From Juglans regia (taxonomy: Eukaryota; Streptophyta; Magnoliopsida; Fagales; Juglandaceae), in NCBI RefSeq assembly GCF_001411555.2, contig NC_049901.1:32188838-32252837 (forward strand): a stretch of DNA of 64,000 nucleotides, given 5' to 3'. Shown in pieces: positions 23,701 through 33,837 of the stretch. The notes under the pieces are model-generated. The model was not told the DNA's origin. It did no database searches and worked only from the letters and a program-made list of their open reading frames with translations. Every line of letters begins with the position of its first letter. Position 1 is the first letter of the stretch. A program made the position numbers and the translations under genes.

Positions 23701-24813
23701 AGAGGGGGAGACGAAGGTGGAACCGTGGGGAAAACGCATCGTGGTTTATCGAGAGAAAGGAGCAGCGGATCTGGGGTGACATGAGGTGCACAATGGTAGT
23801 TCTTGTGCAGGCGGTGACTTCGGGGTGGGGGATGGTGACGTGTCTCACAATGGGGATTACCTCCCCTGTTTCAAAGTGTAAAAATTGAGCATCCTGTCCA
23901 AAGTTTTTCGATGGCTGGGCACGGTGGTGATCTGAGGGAGTAGCAACAATCTGGTTGGCTTGGCTTTGGGGTGGTGAGGCTGCTGGACGTAACAGAGGCT
24001 ATGGGTTGTGAGGAGGCCAAGAGGGTGCAACTTTGTGGGAGGTTATGGCGTGGACAAACACGGCAGTGGGGTTACGTTCGGTGGAGGCGACTTTGATGTG
24101 GTGGCTAAAACTGTTGGACGTGTGTGGAGAGTTACTAATTCACGAAAACCATGGGATGTGGAGGTATATTTTTGGGGTGGCTTATGGTGGTGTGAGGGTG
24201 TTTTACGTGAGGTGGAGGCTGGCCAAAACAATTCTTTATGGTGTGCACAGGTTGGGTCACTAAGTCTCCTTAGTGGCTGGGCAACACTGGATGTGGCAAT
24301 TTGTACGTGGCTAGTCTTAGTGGTTACGACATGGATGAAGAGGCTCATAGTGGAGGGCTTAGAGTGGTGCTTGAAGAGGGGAGCAGCGTGCATGGAAGAG
24401 AAGTATTCAAAGGAGGTTTGTGGCTTGGAGTTTTCTTTTCATGCAGGAAGGATAAACATATTTATAAACATAGGTGGTTAAGAAACAAAAGTAAACCCTA
24501 GAGATGACAAATGTGCATGTGGAGGAAGTGGGCACGATGAAGCCGTGCATGCGGTGATAGACAGACATGAAACATGATCTAAACCGTGCATGAAGAGAAG
24601 TCTGGCATGGTGAGGAGTCTTGGCATGGTTTTCATAGCTTGGGCTTTTTGGCCCATTTCAAGAATTTGGGCTCACAACTTAGTTTTGAGCCTCGACTCAT
24701 CCTTAAAAAAAAAAAAAAATACTCCAAAAGAATTAACAGGGCTCTTCACACGTATAAATAAAACAAAAACAGAAATTTTAGAAAGCGGCTTGGTGTTGGA
24801 CCTGTGTGTTACA

Positions 24814-25990
24814 GGCTCTCTGCGAGTACCTGGATGGAGTGGGCTTGGAAGTATAGGTGCAACCTCTTGGCCGTTCTCACCAAGGTAAATGCCAACATAT
24901 CTACTTGCGGATACCTGACTTTTGCTCCCCTTATGGCACGGCTTGTGTAATATACTAGCAGTTGGGCCGCCCCTTCCTCCTTGACGAGGACGGCTGAAAT
25001 GGCTTGGGGGGGATACTGCCATATATGTATAGGGCGTGTCTCCTTCCGTATGTTGCCTCAAAAGTTGCGTGTTGGTCAAGTGTTGCTTTAGCTTTTGGAA
25101 GGCTTGATCACACTCCTCATTCCAAGGGTGTATCTATCGTAAAACCCTAAAGAAAGGGAGGCATTTATCTATGGACCTATATACGATCCTGTTCAAGGCT
25201 ACCACTCTTCCTGCCAGTCGTTACGTGTCGTTTAGGTTTTTAGGTAGCTACACATTCATTATTGCCTGAATGTTTTCCATAGAGGCTTCAATTCCCCTTC
25301 CGACACGATGAATCCCAAGAACTTCCCTGATCCGACACCAAACGTGCATTTCGATGGGTTCAACTTCATCTTATATTGTCGTAGTACTGTGAATGCTTCT
25401 CTTAGGTAGACTAGATGTTGGGCGGGCTCTTTGCTTTTGACCAGTAGGTCATCCACATAAACTTGCATAGTCCGCCCTATTTGATTTTTAAACATTCGGT
25501 TCAAAAGCCTTTAGGAGGTTTCCCCTTCATTCTTTAGGCCAAACGACATGACTTGATAGCAATATAACCCTTGCTCTATGATAAATGAGCTCTTCTCTTC
25601 GTTTGTTGGGAACATTCGAATCTGGTTATAGCCTAAATAGGCATCCATAAAGCTCAACATCTTGTGCCATGTCATGGTGTCTACGATGACATCGATTTGC
25701 GATAGGGAAAGCTATCTTTTGGACAGACTTTATTTAGATCAATGAAGTCCACGCACATTCTCCACTTTCCGTTCGCTTTTTTTCACTAGGACGACAATGG
25801 ATAGTCATCCAGGGTAACTAGCTTCCCTGATGAATCCTACGGCAAGGAGGCGTTCTACTTCCTCGGCAATGGCTACATATTTCTCCGTGCTGAATGATCT
25901 TCTCTCTTGCTGCACTTTTTGCACATGGGGTCAATGCACAATTGGTGCTTGATAATGGTGTTGTCGATCTCGCGCATACCCTCATGAATC
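24814..25990 (-). pseudogene. Tat-type gypsy reverse transcriptase and RNase H start (remnant)
   Basis: Reading down from 25990 the minus strand gives MREIDNTIIKHQL, EEVERLLAVGFIREASYP, MLSFMDAYLGYNQIRMFP, GLYCYQVMSFGLKN, VYVDDLLVKSK (catalytic YVDD kept), MKLNPSKCTFGV and GKFLGF. It continues CLPFFRVLR, HPWNEECDQAF, LYTYMAVSP and LAFTLVRTAKRLHLYFQAH. This order and wording are those of plant Tat/Ogre-type RTs. Stops and frameshifts are frequent, and one conserved tryptophan codon is a stop. The sequence ends abruptly at LTR M (24813). The rest of RNase H and the whole integrase are absent from the window. Confidence 0.88.
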
Positions 25991-26559
25991 TAGGTGAACA
26001 CGTCCTAGTGTTCTACTAATAGTTCCTTTAAGGCCTCTCGGGTTTCTAGAGGGAGTTGAGTTCTAACCTATGTTGTCGTTTTTGGCCGATCTGAGTGTAG
26101 CGTTACAGTTTCCAAGGGCTTATTCGCCCTGCTTGCTGTAAGTTTTGCTCATCCCTCGCCTCCACGCCCCTGGCCAAGAAGGCTAAGGGAGGTGGGGGCA
26201 GTGTAGCCTAGCCACCTTTGCCTTCAACAGTGCATATTTCTCCCTCTTTACTCCTTAGTTCCTGTACGCAACATTCCCTTGCTAGGGCCTACTCGCCTCA
26301 TGCCTCCCTAGTCCTCCTTCATGGTGGTTACGGTGTGCATCCTTTTTTCTATCGTGACGGGGAGGGTAATGGCTCCCACAGGCTATATTAAATCCCAGAG
26401 GAGCCCTTTAACGACGTGGGGGATGGCCGCAGCTTACTGGCATCTATACCCATCTTCGCAAAAGCTTCCTAAAATAGTATGTCTTTCAAACTTCCATTTT
26501 CAATAAGGATCTGCCTGGTAGTGTAATTAGCAACCAAGAGAGTTACTACCAACGCGTCA
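25991..26559 (-). other. Tat protease/linker region, not resolved
   Basis: This lies between gag and RT of the Tat element, where the aspartic protease should be. The sequence is degenerate, and I could not place a D(T/S)G active site with confidence. Confidence 0.35.
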
Positions 26560-27968
26560 TCGTGAGGGTACAATACTCCTTCACAGTCTTCTTCCCCAAA
26601 GGAAATAGCCGCTCAGGTGTTGCATTTTTTGTGCTTGAGTGGCCTGTTCGCTACATAGACCTCCCGGCATGCACTCTCCTAGGGGCGCCTTGTCCCTGTC
26701 ATTGCCTTGATGCGGGGCATTACGAGCGTCTTCCCTAGCCGAATGTTGCCTGTCCGAGCTGTAACTTCTTTGGGAGTGGTGTTCGCTCTCAAGTCTTCGT
26801 TTCAGTTTCTCTTGTTCCGCTAGCATCCGCTCAAGCTCTCTAGTGCCCACCAATTTAGACACTCTTTTCTTCATGTTCATGCAGACTTTTGTCTAGTGTG
26901 AGCCTATTTAGTGATATTTGAAGTAGCGCCTATCGACTCTGGTTTGGCAGTGCTCTCTTCTTGATTGTTCTTTCTCTTGTACATTCAAATTATTATGAAT
27001 AAATTGGGTGTTATTTTTTGTCACCTCTTGCACCTCCTATCTTGGTGGATCGGCGCAGCTTTCCTGTCCTTGGAACTACTTTTGCGCTCTGCGATCAACT
27101 CCCCCTTCCTTGGTTCTACAAGAGCTTGCAATGTATATTCGTTAACGAATTCATTAGCCCTATCCATAAACTTCCTCAGGGCGAGGGGGTCTTTCTAGCC
27201 ATTTCAGTCATGAACGGGTTGGATGGCCAAATTCTACCTAGTAGGGCAGCTAAGGTAATCTTCTTATCTTGATTGTCCATTGTCAACCTTTCTTTATTAG
27301 AACGGGTGAGGTACGTCTTCAGGTTCTCTTCATCTTTTTGTTTAAAGGTCAAGAGGTACGATATTGGGTGCCTTCACCTCTTGCTGGGCATAAATTGTGT
27401 TAGGAACTATCTGGCCAGCTCTACAAACCACCCCGGCTGAAGTGTTCCAAACCATCTTCTCGCCATACCCCTCAGGGTCAGGAGAAAAGCTCAACAGACA
27501 ATTTCTCCCTGGTAGGCATGAAGTGATATGTGCTTTAAAGTTCTCCACGTGATCTACTGGGTCTCTGGAACATCTTTATATGCGGCACTATGAACTTCGA
27601 CAGAAGTGGCACAACCATTACTTCGGTAGAAGTGGCATAGCCACTATCGAGGAAGATTCTCCCATCTTTTTCGCCATCTCCTCATACTTGCCGATGAGAC
27701 TACGTAGCTTGTCATGCAGCTTTTTCTTTTCCATCTCTTCCACATTCATCCCTTCATTGCTATGTGCTTCTCCTTCCCCTTATTCGCTATGGCTTGGCAT
27801 GGTAACGTCACTGAGTTCCACATTTTGAAGCTTCGGCTCCTTGTTCTCTTGCCTCAAGTTTTCCATGGCATCCAACGTTGTCTTCAGTTTTTCTTCCTTT
27901 GCAGCCAATCATGTCTCGATGTCTATAGGCGTAGTGTCAGTGTCACGAGTTGCTTGAGAACGCGTCAT
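26560..27968 (-). pseudogene. Tat-type gag (remnant)
   Basis: The minus strand starts MTRSQATRDTDTTPIDIET at 27968, followed by a charged coiled-coil stretch (KEEKLKTTLDAMENL, about 27910-27840). Mid-gag pieces read PSNPFMTEM and LRKFMDRANEFVN (about 27230-27130). Near 26945-26880 RYFKYH, a stop, and IGSH...VCMNMKKRV match the CxFHxDxGHxTxxCxxLK zinc block of Tat gags with the first cysteine lost. The open frame 26880-26581 then gives an acidic, arginine-rich tail (ELERMLAEQEKLKRRLE). It would have packaged element RNA. Stops and frameshifts make it non-functional. Confidence 0.8.
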
Positions 27969-28028
27969 AGTTGGCATGAGGGAACCACATTGAAGTTCGA
28001 TGAGAGAGTGAAATCACAGATAACAGTA

Positions 28029-28045
28029 TCTCACAGACGGCGACA
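28029..28045 (-). promoter_or_regulatory. Primer-binding site of the Tat element
   Basis: The minus strand reads TGTCGCCGTCTGTGAGA one base after the LTR end TTTACA. This matches TGGCGCCGTCTGTGGGA, a primer-binding site I recall from many plant gypsy elements, with two mismatches. Its place between LTR end and gag start (27968) supports the call and fixes the LTR border. Confidence 0.65.
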
Positions 28046-28046
28046 C

Positions 28047-28203
28047 TGTAAAGGACGTGTCCCACCATCAATTGTGACTTTCTACCTACAACTAATAACA
28101 ACGGCAGCAATGTATGCCTAAGACACATTCAATGCCTAAGTCAGCAACAAGTGAGATATAATAATTTAAGAATACTCAACCAGATGTCTTGGATGGTTAT
28201 CCA
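28047..28203 (-). mobile_element. 5' LTR stub of the Tat element
   Basis: About 157 bp homologous to 6201-6357 and ending (minus strand) TTTACA next to the primer-binding site. The homology stops near 28203, where a different LTR (U5-like AGTAAGTTGGC) begins. Most of the 5' LTR is lost. Confidence 0.7.
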
Positions 28204-28537
28204 AGAGTAAGTTGGCATCTAACTTAATCTTGGATAATGTTTATATGGCTTTGTTTAAACACTAGATTCATGTTATAAATGTTATTTTGATTGAGAAATG
28301 TTTTGTTACATGATGAGCATTCGGTCATTTATATGACATGTTGATTAATGATTAATTTTGCATAAACATGTACCATTCAGCATGATACATGATAAGATGC
28401 CATTTTTACATGAAGTGAAGCATTTTACATGTTATGAAAAGGAACACATGTCATAAGATGTTTTTCTCATAAGCATAGCATGACAGATAAGATGTTTTTC
28501 TGGCTATTAACTTATTAAGATTTAAAAGAATTTCATT

Positions 28538-28583
28538 ATGGTAGTCCAAACTACCATTCTTCTTGGAATAAGAAGAATGGTAG
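28538..28583 (+). promoter_or_regulatory. Overlapping competing hairpins in the LTR
   Basis: ATGGTAGT (28538-28545) pairs with ACTACCAT (28550-28557). Overlapping it, CTACCATTCTTCTT (28551-28564) pairs perfectly with AAGAAGAATGGTAG (28570-28583) around a 5-base loop. The shared CTACCAT arm means only one can form at a time. The long arm is a perfect 14-bp stem despite the decay of the surrounding LTR. Confidence 0.75.
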
Positions 28584-29572
28584 AAGTTGTGTCACAGTAT
28601 ACGAATTGTGTATAATTTTATTAATTTAAATAAAGTATTATAATAATTATGTAGTATTAATTTTGAAATATTTATTTTTCTTACAGAAGTAATAAAAAAA
28701 TCAATTTTGAACGAAGAAACAAAGTGGCGCTGCTCATTGGACACACGAAAATAAGAATAAAATGTCAAGATTTACAGCATGGACCATAATGACTAGTCAA
28801 GCATTGAATAGAGTTGTATAAAGAGAAGAGGAAGTATGCTGGCGTGAAAAGTGGGAAAGCTTCTTTAGAAGCAAAAGGTGAATGAGAGACGTGAAGAAAG
28901 AAAAGACCCCACTTCAGAAACGAAAAAAGGAAAAACAGTAAGTCAGCGCCGCAGAAACATAGGGAAGAGAAAGAAAAATTGGGTTCTATCTCAGTTTTAC
29001 AGCTATATTTACTTTCTGAGAGTATTGTATTTTTTATCTTTCTTCTGTTTCTTTTAAATATTGCTTTGATGTTTATTTATGTTCAGATTTTGAAGGTTAT
29101 TTTTATGAACATGTATAGCTAAGTTTTCAACTACGGATGAGGATGAAACCTCATTGAAGATTAGTAGTATTATTTATGAGATTAATTTTTTTCTCCAATT
29201 ATTTATGTGTTCAACAATATATTATTATTGCTTCATATCAATTGAGAGAGATAAAGTTCTTGATATGAGTTCAATCATATTTTTCTCATACTCTAGAATA
29301 ATCTTAATCAATTCATAGCCTAATCTATAATTTTGTTAAAAATAAAATCTTATATCTTTTGTGATTTGTTTTAACAAATACAAGTGATGATTTTATTTTA
29401 TTTCTATGAGTGAAGAAGAACATACTTTAGATATTTTCTTAAAAAAGAGGTTTCAAAGATGATATTTCCCATTATAACAATATTGATTTTTAGATTATCA
29501 TATAGATGTTCTGGAAAAATCAATTTTCATAAATATATTATTATTAATTAATAAGGTGGATTCCAAAAACTT

Positions 29573-32352
29573 TGAATGAGAAAACAGAAATAGTCTCCTC
29601 TCTGGTTTTGCCTTTGGCGATTTTAGAGGTGGTGTTTTCAAATTTCGAAGGGAGTGTGTATGGTAGGCCCAAAGCTACGCAGGATGGAAGATTTGAAATT
29701 TCGATGGAAACAACTACGCCTCTCTTCGGAGGAGGAGGTAGTCCTCGAGTTTCCCGTTGAGGAAGAAGAGGAAATATTACGTAAAGGTGAACGTAGTCTC
29801 ATTGGGAAAGTATGCAGTGATGGTGTTATTGGGAAAGATCTTATTCCAAATACGATGGCTAAAATCTGGAGGATTAGAAAAATGGCTGTATTCCAAGAGG
29901 TGGAGAAGAATGTTTTTGTAATAACTTTTGAAATGCATGCAGATAAGAACAGAATCTTAGAAGGCAGGCCTTGGCTTTTTGATAATATGATGTTTCCCCT
30001 GCGTCCTTATGATGGTAGGCTGCAACCTACTCAGATTAAGTTCGAATCTGAGATCTTCTGGTTATAAATGCATAACCTACCTCTGGAGAAGATGACAAAG
30101 GAATGTGGAGAGCAGATAGGTGCCTCTGTTGGCAAGGTTTTAGAGGTGGATGCAACGGATGATGGTGTAGGGTGGGGAAGATTTCTTCGAGTGAAAATTG
30201 ATATGCCTCTGTTTAAACCTATTGCTCGTGGGAGATTTATTCACTCGACAGGTGGGAAGCTATGGATGCCTTTTCAATATGAGAAACTTCCAAAGATCTG
30301 TTTCAGGTGTGGATGGCTGGTTCATGATGATGCTGGTTGGTCTAAAAGTCGACCAAGATTCATCATGGATGATAACTTATCTATGCAGTTTGGTGCATGG
30401 CTTCGTGCAGAGGGGGGTACCTGTCGTAAATTACCTCCTTTGTCTCCTGTTGCAAAGGAGGGCACGAAGGAGGGAGACGGTGGTGTTGTGATGGAGGAGC
30501 ATGGTCATCAGCCTACGGTGGTGGCAGAGTTGCAGTCGATGCAGAATGAGGGGGTAGGTGGTCATGGTAGTGGCAATTTTATAGGCATGAATCTCGGAGG
30601 GGGGTCAACTACTGTTCAACAATTGGATAGTGGGGGAAAGGATAAGCAGGCGCTGAATGATTGTGGATTCTGTTTTGGTAGCAGCAAGTTTTCAGGAATG
30701 AAATTCGGGAATGATCCAACTTTACCTCAGGAATCTGAAAGTGTGGGACTTTCCAAACAGCGGCTAAATGAGACTGATAGTAGTGTGCATGCTACTCCTT
30801 TTAACCCGCAAACTTCTGTTGAAAACACGATACAAAAGAAGGGCCATGATGGGCTTTCACGACCTGTCCAACTAGCTTCTTTGGATTTGGTTAAGAAGCC
30901 CAATAGGTTACAACACAAAGGGGGAAGGCCTAGCAGTCCTGCATCCCAAGTCTCAATGGACTTAACGGCTTCTGTGTTAGATATATCAACCAATCGGCAG
31001 GTGGCACAGGTGAGTGAAAGTGATCCTATTCACTGCCTACAGACAAGGGGTGGCAAGTGGAAGCGACGGGCCCGTCTTAAAGGCAAGTCTGCTTTACTGC
31101 CTGCCTCTCAATCTGGTAGGAAAAGATTGGTTGATGAAGATGAAGAATTGTTCCCAGATACAGTATGCTTGAAGAAAGGTAGACTTGAGGGGGATCCACA
31201 AAATGATTTGGCGGAGGCTGTGTATCAGCCCCGCCAAGCATTATGAAAATTCTAAGTTGGAACTGTCGGGGGCTTGGGAACCCCCGAACGGTTCAAAGCC
31301 TTTGCTCCATAGTGAAGGCTAAAGGGCCCGAGGTGGTATATGTTATGGAGACGAAGCTATCAGTTCTGCGTGCAAGATTAATAGCAACAAAGGCAAGGTA
31401 TGACAATTGTTTGGGGGTGGATGCTATTGGCAGGAGTGGTGGTCTTATGCTTATGTGGAAACATGATAAAAATATTGAACTTCTTAATTACTCTAGTAGG
31501 CATATTAATGTTGTGGTTTCAGATGCTTGCGGTGAGAATAAATGGCTGCTTACTTGTTTTTATGGTCATCCAGAGTCTAGTCAGAGGAGAAGATCTTCGG
31601 ATTTATTAAAATCTTTTAAAACTGTTCTATCAAGCTGTTGTGTCATTGGAGATTTCAATGAGATTCTCTCCAATGATGAGAAGGTGGGAGGTAGTGTGCG
31701 AAGTGAGAATCAAATGGAGTTGTTTAGACAAGTTTTAGAACAGGGACAGTTACATGATTTGGGCTGGAGAGGGGAGAAGTACACGTGGAGTAATCATCAT
31801 GGAGATGCTACTTACATAAAGGAGAGACTTGATAGAGTTCTGGCTACTCAGAACTGGATAGATGGTAATAGTTAGTATAAGGTTGAGTCTCTGGCAGCTA
31901 TTTGCTCTGATCATCGACCTATTCTACTTGAATGGGGTTCGAGCAGTGCAGTTCAGAGCTGGGGTTCTAGCAGTTTCAAGTATGAATATAATTGGGGTAG
32001 AAAAGCTGGTTGCAGTGCTTTAGTAGCATCAGAATGGCGAAATGGAACTATGGGGATCAATATGTTAGATACTGTGCCGTCCAAGCTAAAGTATTGTAGT
32101 AAAGAACTCAAGAAATGGAGCAACAACTTGGATAGTGAGAGAACTAAAGTCATAAAGGAAAAATCAATACTGTTGGATCAGCTTCAACAAAATGAAGACC
32201 CGTGTTCTATGACTGCTCAGAAACAACTTCAGAAGGATATAGATTTTCTTCTGGATCAAGAGGACATCAAATGGAAGCAAAGGGCAAAGAAACACTGGCT
32301 AGAAAAGGGGGATCGTAACACTAAGTTTTATCATGCATGTGTCAATCAGAGG
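29573..32352 (+). mobile_element. L1-type LINE, 3'-truncated, with 23-bp target duplication
   Basis: The element carries a 5' leader (about 110 bp), ORF1 (DUF4283 type) and the endonuclease part of ORF2, then stops before the reverse transcriptase. The 23 bases at 29550-29572 recur at 32353-32375 with two differences (both contain TGGATTCCAAAA), as expected of a target-site duplication. There is no poly(A) tail and no RT anywhere in the window. LINEs normally lose their 5' end, so a 5'-complete, 3'-lacking copy bounded by a duplication is unusual. Confidence 0.85.
29684..31246 (+). pseudogene. LINE ORF1: DUF4283 and zinc-knuckle RNA-binding protein
   Basis: Begins MEDLKFRWKQLRLSSEEE, the usual start of plant DUF4283 proteins. 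An upstream in-frame ATG at 29654 exists but lacks similarity. Residues about 1-150 form the DUF4283 fold (RPWLFDNMMFPLRPYDG). A knuckle follows (CFRCGWLVHDDAGW), in which the last cysteine is tryptophan. The rest is a low-complexity basic tail. A single TAA at 30065-30067 splits an otherwise continuous frame just before MHNLPLEKMT. ORF1 would bind element RNA. It ends TGA at 31246, overlapping the ORF2 start by four bases (ATGA). Confidence 0.88.
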
Positions 32353-32375
32353 AATAAGATGGATTCCAAAACCTT
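31243..32375 (+). pseudogene. LINE ORF2: AP-type endonuclease, RT missing
   Basis: Begins MKILSWNCRGLGNPRTVQ, the endonuclease entry of plant LINEs. It keeps GDFNEIL (near 31648) and a WSNHH...ERLDRVLA block. A TAG at 31873 interrupts the frame just before the SDHRPILLEW block; the same frame continues through KHWLEKGDRNTKFYHACVNQR and stops being LINE at the target duplication. In full-length elements the reverse transcriptase follows, but here it is absent. The start overlaps the ORF1 stop. The endonuclease alone would nick target DNA, and this copy cannot be active. Confidence 0.88.
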
Positions 32376-33138
32376 AGTTCATTCCCCATTAATATTTTAT
32401 TCGTTGTTTAGATTAGTTTGCACCTTTAGAATTTATTTTAGTTCTTTTTATTGTGATTAGTTTATTAAATTAATTATTTCCTGTTGATTCTTAATTTCTT
32501 GTTTTATTTTACAACTCATCTTTTTGAACTAGATTAGAATTTATTTGGTTTATATTTGATTGGTTTCCTACGTTTTTACAGGTCCCACTGGGTTCAACCT
32601 CGTTCATGCTAACTATATCCTTCGGTATAGTTCGTGCACTTGCGAGTACAATTAAAATTTCATAACACTGTGACAAAACTAGAAGATGGTGATGAATTTC
32701 AACCCGTCACTCAAGACAATTGAGGAGGAACCAGACCCCGACCGTAAATTGGAGTTAATCGTGATGTTTCTGGAAATGGTCATGTCCGCCATTCAATGCA
32801 TCCGAGAGATTTTTTGAAATGTTTCCTTTCGAAACCCTGATCAACCAAGTTTGTAATAAGGAGATATATTCTCCATAACAATGTTGAAAGTATTGCCTTA
32901 CATATGGGACATCTAAGTAAGGCATTAAGTATGTTTCAATTAAGCTTTGGGATGTTAACTTTCTTTCTGGTGCAAAAGTTTTACAAGATACCCTTTCCAC
33001 TACGATCTAATGCATGCTAGAAGCATGCCAAGCTGCATATCATGTTATATGTCATGAAGATGAGTATGTAGCTTTGTGTTACATGTTCAGATGTTCCAAG
33101 TCTCCATTTCATCCCAAGCGGAGGTTGCGGGCGTCACA

Positions 33139-33837
33139 TATGGCACTCGAAACATCCAACTCTGCATTTGATCATCTCCATTTTCACTAAGAATGTCAAC
33201 AAATGGAAGACAATGAAGCTACTACAATAGAGCATAAGTTCAATGAGCTAAGGAAGAACATGTATTAAGATCCTTATATTGACACAATTTTCTTTCTCTC
33301 TCAAGATTCGGTAACCGAAAGAGAGGAAGAAGTGCCATCACCTTCTTCATCTGAGGATTCAACAACAACTAGTGGACTTAGTCCTTCATGTGAGTTAGTT
33401 TGCCATTAGCTTTAATTCTATCTTTTATCCAACATCATGCCAATTTCGAGGACGAAGCATGCTTGGGTAATAAGATGACATGAGATTTTTATGAATAGTA
33501 ATGAAATTATTTGTGAATAGTGGTGAAATGGTTTCAGTTAATATGTTTTCTTGGGTTTTCAGAAATGAGAGAAAAAAACTGAATAAAAATATTATAAATT
33601 TAAAAAGTTGTTAGAATATTATTTTTGGTTTGAAATTTTAAAATTTGGTATTGTTTTCTATATTTTGTTTGGCAGTTTAAAAAAGTTCCAATGATTAGAT
33701 AATGATTAGATGAAAAAGTCGAACATTTGAAATTAAAAAGTATTTTATGTTTTAATGATATTTGGGAAGAAAATTATGATAAATTTTGAGATATCTCACT
33801 TGGCAAATATGGCCTTTTTTCTTAAAGGGGGAGGATA
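33139..33837 (+). other. Short internal region between two LTRs
   Basis: Only about 700 bp separates an LTR end (33138) from an LTR start (33838). TGGCACTCGAAACATCC begins two bases after the LTR end, in primer-binding position, but I cannot assign the tRNA. Near 33450 CAATTTCGAGGACGAAGC matches the 3' end of many gypsy internal regions. A polypurine tract closes it. No gag or pol domain is left. It is either a non-autonomous element or a deletion product joining two elements. The two LTRs differ strongly, which favours the latter or great age. Confidence 0.6.
33824..33835 (+). promoter_or_regulatory. Polypurine tract before LTR
   Basis: AAAGGGGGAGGA ends two bases before TGACACCCCG, the LTR start at 33838. 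This is a textbook plus-strand primer site of a gypsy element. Confidence 0.85.

Larger units (their letters stand above)
15581..24813 (-). mobile_element. LTR M: minus-strand LTR, 3'-truncated, split by LTR Y
   Basis: The right end is clear: the minus strand starts TGTAACACACAGG at 24813, exactly where the Tat RNase H stops. A TATA-like TTTATAAATA lies near 24465 on the minus strand. GC-rich sequence (23570-24480) and an AGGTAAG motif (rc at 23048) match the layout of the LTR at 45297-47645. The left piece (15581-15763) shares AAAGTG-flanked CACTTTGTxxCCAAAGTG and following sequence with 45970-46110. Left and right pieces join across LTR Y (CATAT at 15759, TATAT at 22765). About 0.7 kb of the 3' end seems missing, and no 5-bp duplication of GGCTC (24814-24818) is seen on the left. 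Remaining length is about 2.2 kb. Confidence 0.6.
28592..32667 (+). mobile_element. LTR X: solo LTR split by a LINE
   Basis: Its end reads ACAGGTCCCACTGGGTTCAACCTCG, TTCGTGCACTTGCGAGTACAATTAAAATTTCATAACA, a common plant LTR end. Flanking bases are TTGTG (28587-28591) and CTGTG (32668-32672), four of five matching. Removing it rejoins GAAGTTGTG to ACAAAAC, as in the intact relative at 36587. The start is weak (TCACAG instead of TG). The LINE (29573-32352) sits inside, and without it LTR X is about 1.27 kb. Long T-rich U5 sequence (29000-29540 and 32376-32580) has no gene. Confidence 0.55.
28204..33138 (+). mobile_element. LTR fragment (U5 side), split by LTR X and the LINE
   Basis: The left piece (28204-28591) begins AGAGTAAGTTGGCATCTAAC, which aligns with GTAGGTTGGCTTCTAAC at 35627 in the next LTR. 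It carries the paired hairpins at 28538-28583. The right piece (32673-33138) ends CATCCCAAGCGG, TTGCGGGCGTCACA, matching the end of LTR V. LTR X is inserted between (TTGTG at 28587, CTGTG at 32668). The missing U3 side may be 3685-6200, cut off by the Tat insertion. The summed length of all three pieces would be about 3.37 kb, similar to the LTR that follows, but I cannot align the U3 parts. Confidence 0.55.

Noticed and set aside
23522..24501. Cluster of ORFs on both strands near 24 kb
   Set aside because: GC-rich U3/leader block of LTR M, the counterpart of 46960-47480. No domain.
28592..32667. Reading the ends TCACAG...CTGTGA as a CACTA-type DNA transposon
   Set aside because: No 3-bp duplication and no transposase; the right end matches common plant LTR ends and a 5-bp near-duplication fits an LTR better.
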